DNA of 64,000 nt from the NCBI GenBank assembly GCA_041391665.1, contig JAWKNO010000003.1, positions 1,488,001 through 1,552,000 of the forward strand. Direction: 5' to 3'. Below the pieces are notes generated by a model. It worked only from the letters and a program-made list of their open reading frames with translations, did no database searches and was not told where the DNA came from. A program made the translations under genes and the position numbers. Source of the stretch: Bacteroidia bacterium. GTDB lineage: Bacteria; Bacteroidota; Bacteroidia; J057. Numbering within the stretch: the first letter of the stretch is position 1; each line of letters opens with the position of its first letter. Below, piece after piece: positions 61,795 through 64,000 of the stretch.

Positions 61795-63110
61795 ATATTA
61801 TTATTAATTGCTTTTTTAATTTCTTCTTCCAGAATGTCCAGGCCTTTTATCAATTGCTCATCCGTGATCACCAAAGGACAGAGAATGCGAATTATATTTT
61901 TAAATGTTCCTGCATTTAGCAGCACTAAACCATGCGCTGCGCAACCCATGACAACCTGTTCACACAAATGCCCATCTGGTTTCCTCGGGTCATTGTCTTT
62001 TACGAGTTCTATACCCATCATCGCACCAATACCCCGAACGTCTCCAATCTCATGATGTGCATTCTTTAGTTTTTCAAATCGATTGGAAATAATTTTCCCA
62101 ATTTCAATGGATCGCTCGTTTAATCGAAAATCTTTAAAATATTGGATCGTAGCCAATGCGGCGGCACAACTCACCGGGTTTCCAATATACGTACCTCCTA
62201 TCGTGCCCGGCGCCGCAGCATCCATCACTTCTGCACGTCCCATCACCGCTGCGATCGGCATCCCAGATCCCAGCGACTTAGCATATGTACTAATGTCTGG
62301 CTCAACATCGTAATGCTGCCACGATGCCCATCTGCCTGTACGTCCAAAGCCACTTTGTACTTCATCTATGATCAGCATAATGCCATGGTCATCACAAAAG
62401 GTTCGCAGCCCTTCCAGATACTTCTTGGGTACCGGATTAAATCCTCCCTCACCTTGTACAGGTTCTATAATTATTGCAGCCAGATTAGCCGGATCTACCA
62501 CATTGTAAGCACTTTCTTTGAGGCGCTTTAATTCCTGATCCGCAAACTCCTCCAATGACATCGATTCGCCATATCGATAGAAATTTGGAAATGGCAAACG
62601 ATACACTTCCGGGGCAAAAGGCCCGCAGCCTTCTTTGTATTTGATTTTGCTTGTCAGGGTCATGGCCATCAAGGTACGACCGTGAAATGCGCCTGTATAA
62701 CACAGCACCGCTTGTCTTTTGGTAGCCTGGCGGGCAATTTTGATGGCATTTTCTACTGCCTCTGCACCAGTACTTACCAGCATAACCTTGGTTTTTTCGC
62801 CATGAGGCAGGATTTCAGCCAATGTTTCACAAAGTTTGATATAGGGCTCGTAGGTCACCACATTAAAACTTGTGTGTAGAAATTTGCAGGCTTGTTCGCG
62901 AATGGCCTCAACCACTGGCTCCGGGCAATGACCTGCATTGACTACGCCTATACCCCCGGCAAAGTCAATGAGTTCGCGCCCATCTTCATCTATAATGATG
63001 GCACCTTTGGCTTCCCTGACCGTGATCGTATTAAATACTCCCACACCGTTGGCGACAATATTTTTACGCCTTCTTAGCAGTTCTTCGGATTTTGTAAATT
63101 GATCAATCAT
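61791..63110 (-). CDS. gabT: Class III aminotransferase (4-aminobutyrate aminotransferase-like)
   Basis: A 439-residue PLP aminotransferase. I chose ATG 63110 since the family N-terminus (SEELLRRRKNIVANGVGVFNTITV) follows; a longer in-phase start adds an atypical leader. Key features: ELIDFAGGIGVVNAGHCPEPVV, VSTGAEAVENAIKIAR, YTGAFHGRTLMAMTLTSK, IIEPVQGEGGFNP, IIDEVQSGFGRTGR and the PLP lysine K278 in YAKSLGSGMP. The best match is GABA aminotransferase, which yields succinate semialdehyde for the dehydrogenase at the operon end; putrescine or beta-alanine are alternatives. First gene of the operon, divergent from a membrane AraC-type regulator. Confidence 0.88.
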   Translation of the reverse strand: MIDQFTKSEELLRRRKNIVANGVGVFNTITVREAKGAIIIDEDGRELIDFAGGIGVVNAGHCPEPVVEAIREQACKFLHTSFNVVTYEPYIKLCETLAEILPHGEKTKVMLVSTGAEAVENAIKIARQATKRQAVLCYTGAFHGRTLMAMTLTSKIKYKEGCGPFAPEVYRLPFPNFYRYGESMSLEEFADQELKRLKESAYNVVDPANLAAIIIEPVQGEGGFNPVPKKYLEGLRTFCDDHGIMLIIDEVQSGFGRTGRWASWQHYDVEPDISTYAKSLGSGMPIAAVMGRAEVMDAAAPGTIGGTYIGNPVSCAAALATIQYFKDFRLNERSIEIGKIISNRFEKLKNAHHEIGDVRGIGAMMGIELVKDNDPRKPDGHLCEQVVMGCAAHGLVLLNAGTFKNIIRILCPLVITDEQLIKGLDILEEEIKKAINNNI

Positions 63111-63493
63111 GTTTGAAATATGCGGATTGCCCCGCACAGGGCACGTAAAATTGAGACAGCATACAAGAGCAACTGATGGCAAAACCAGTCAATCTTTGAA
63201 CACCTTTGAGTAGAAAGAAAAAGGATTTTGAGATATCACCGGGAAGTGATGCAAATCCAATTAGATTCCTAAGACTTTTTCAATTTACAAAAAAAATCCC
63301 ACCTTCCCTAACGGAATACTTTATGGGTATGGGCTATTCCGGGGTCTGCTATTTCAAAAATAGTAGAATAGGGTGGCTCAGCAGCGATAAAGGTACTATT
63401 CTACAGAATTAATTTTTTAAAGATTCCGGGGCTGAGTGCAAAATAATTATTCTCAGACCAACCCAAAGAGAATTTAATCTGATAAATTTAGCT
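63111..63493. other. Divergent intergenic region between the amine operon and the AraC-type regulator
   Basis: 383 bp without convincing genes. It contains a 9-bp inverted repeat (63363-63404) and a small CTATTT/AAATAG palindrome near 63350-63365, and should carry the promoters of both flanking units. Confidence 0.6.
63363..63404. repeat. 9-bp inverted repeat, possible operator
   Basis: GTAGAATAG at 63363-63371 and its exact reverse complement CTATTCTAC at 63396-63404, separated by 24 bases. This is a plausible binding site for the adjacent regulator, but spacing is long. Confidence 0.3.
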
Positions 63494-64000
63494 ATGGCGT
63501 TTTTCTTTGTTTTTGGAATCGGACAGACTTTTTTTCTGGACTTCCTTCTCATAACCAAACGCAGTAAGCGGATTTCCGATTACCTGCTTGCAGGGTGGTT
63601 TTTTATGATCGGACTTCACCTGACTGCTTTTTATTTTTTCTGGTCGGGTATGTATCTGGAAAATCCTTATCTGCTTGGCTGGGATCAGCCTTTTCCCCTT
63701 ATGCATGGGCCTTTCCTTTTGCTTTATGTATGCAGCCTTACGCAGGCAGGATTCAGGCTCAGATGGAAACATTTCCTGCATTTTATCCCGGCATTGGTCA
63801 TGTATCTGGCACTGGCTCCCTATTTACTGGGAGGGGCAGATCAGTTGCTGAATTTTCTCCGGCAGGTGCAGGAAATGGATTTCCCCTGGTATTATCAACC
63901 ATTTATTTTTATGACACAGTTTTCGGGTCTGGTTTATTCGGCCTATTGTCTGTGGCTTCTTAGAAAACACAAACACCAGATCGAAAGTCATTTTGCATAT
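63494..64000 (+). CDS. Membrane-bound AraC-family regulator, N-terminal part
   Basis: Open frame of 169 codons running off the right edge. From ATG 63494 it reads AFFFVFGIGQTFFLDFLLI, TKRSKRISDYLLAGWFFMIGL and further hydrophobic segments, giving at least five membrane helices. This is the seven-helix sensor half found in many Bacteroidota regulators whose cytoplasmic half is an AraC-type DNA-binding domain (not visible here). It is divergent from the aminotransferase gene and may control that operon. Identification depends on the missing C-terminus. Confidence 0.65.
   Translation, partial: MAFFFVFGIGQTFFLDFLLITKRSKRISDYLLAGWFFMIGLHLTAFYFFWSGMYLENPYLLGWDQPFPLMHGPFLLLYVCSLTQAGFRLRWKHFLHFIPALVMYLALAPYLLGGADQLLNFLRQVQEMDFPWYYQPFIFMTQFSGLVYSAYCLWLLRKHKHQIESHFAY

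Overview
The window looks like the chromosome of a free-living member of the Bacteroidota, probably a marine or biofilm-dwelling saprospirian or cytophagian. The evidence is several secreted proteins ending in type IX secretion (T9SS) sorting domains, including one gliding-motility-type (CHU_C) end, a TonB-dependent receptor with a carboxypeptidase-like N-terminal domain, S1 sulfatases, a seven-helix AraC-type regulator and -7 boxes of the TAnnTTTG type. Base composition is mid-range and coding density is high. I see no rRNA, tRNA, CRISPR array, transposase or integrase. The genus assignment is inference only.

Layout. 1-5.3 kb: the end of an ArsI/CadI-like dioxygenase-fold protein, a secreted DUF1080-type glycoside hydrolase, a beta-propeller protein fused to an azurin-like copper domain, and a glycosyltransferase. 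5.4-7.4 kb: a TPR lipoprotein and a TerC-family membrane protein. 7.6-16.9 kb: a sulfated-polysaccharide locus with three sulfatase genes (one fused to a heparinase II/III-like lyase), a Tat-exported TIM-barrel protein, a fragment of a further sulfatase-like gene and a purple-acid-phosphatase-like enzyme. 17-23.9 kb: a YyaL-type protein, two paralogous TPR histidine kinases without response regulators, and a small secreted protein.

23.9-30.8 kb: a kelch-like T9SS cargo protein, then a 1-kb two-gene cassette (nucleotidyltransferase plus partner) sitting between 49-bp direct repeats made of the 3' end of hslV, then hslV, a lone nuoI, a UbiA-family prenyltransferase, pfkA and a PQQ-type sugar dehydrogenase lipoprotein. 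30.8-41.3 kb: a CE1-like esterase, a 949-residue lectin/Ig-repeat adhesin, a TonB receptor, and two tandem secreted alpha/beta-hydrolase-like paralogues that lack the usual nucleophile and share a 239-bp identical 3' end.

41.3-48.2 kb: housekeeping and regulatory genes (DUF3137-like, an outer-membrane barrel, a MOSC protein, aceK, a glycosyltransferase, scpB, rluB). 48.3-52.2 kb: three tandem paralogous T9SS cargo proteins. 52.7-55.2 kb: small membrane and HAD-family genes. 55.2-63.1 kb: a tight five-gene minus-strand operon (class-III aminotransferase, nitrilase-family amidase, Orn/Lys/Arg-type decarboxylase, ATP-grasp ligase, succinate-semialdehyde-type dehydrogenase) that looks like a route from a basic amino acid through an amine to succinate. 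A divergent membrane-bound AraC-type regulator runs off the right end.

The strongest candidates for something undescribed are the hslV-associated cassette, the amine/GABA operon with its ATP-grasp enzyme, the sulfatase-lyase fusion and the nucleophile-less hydrolase pair.
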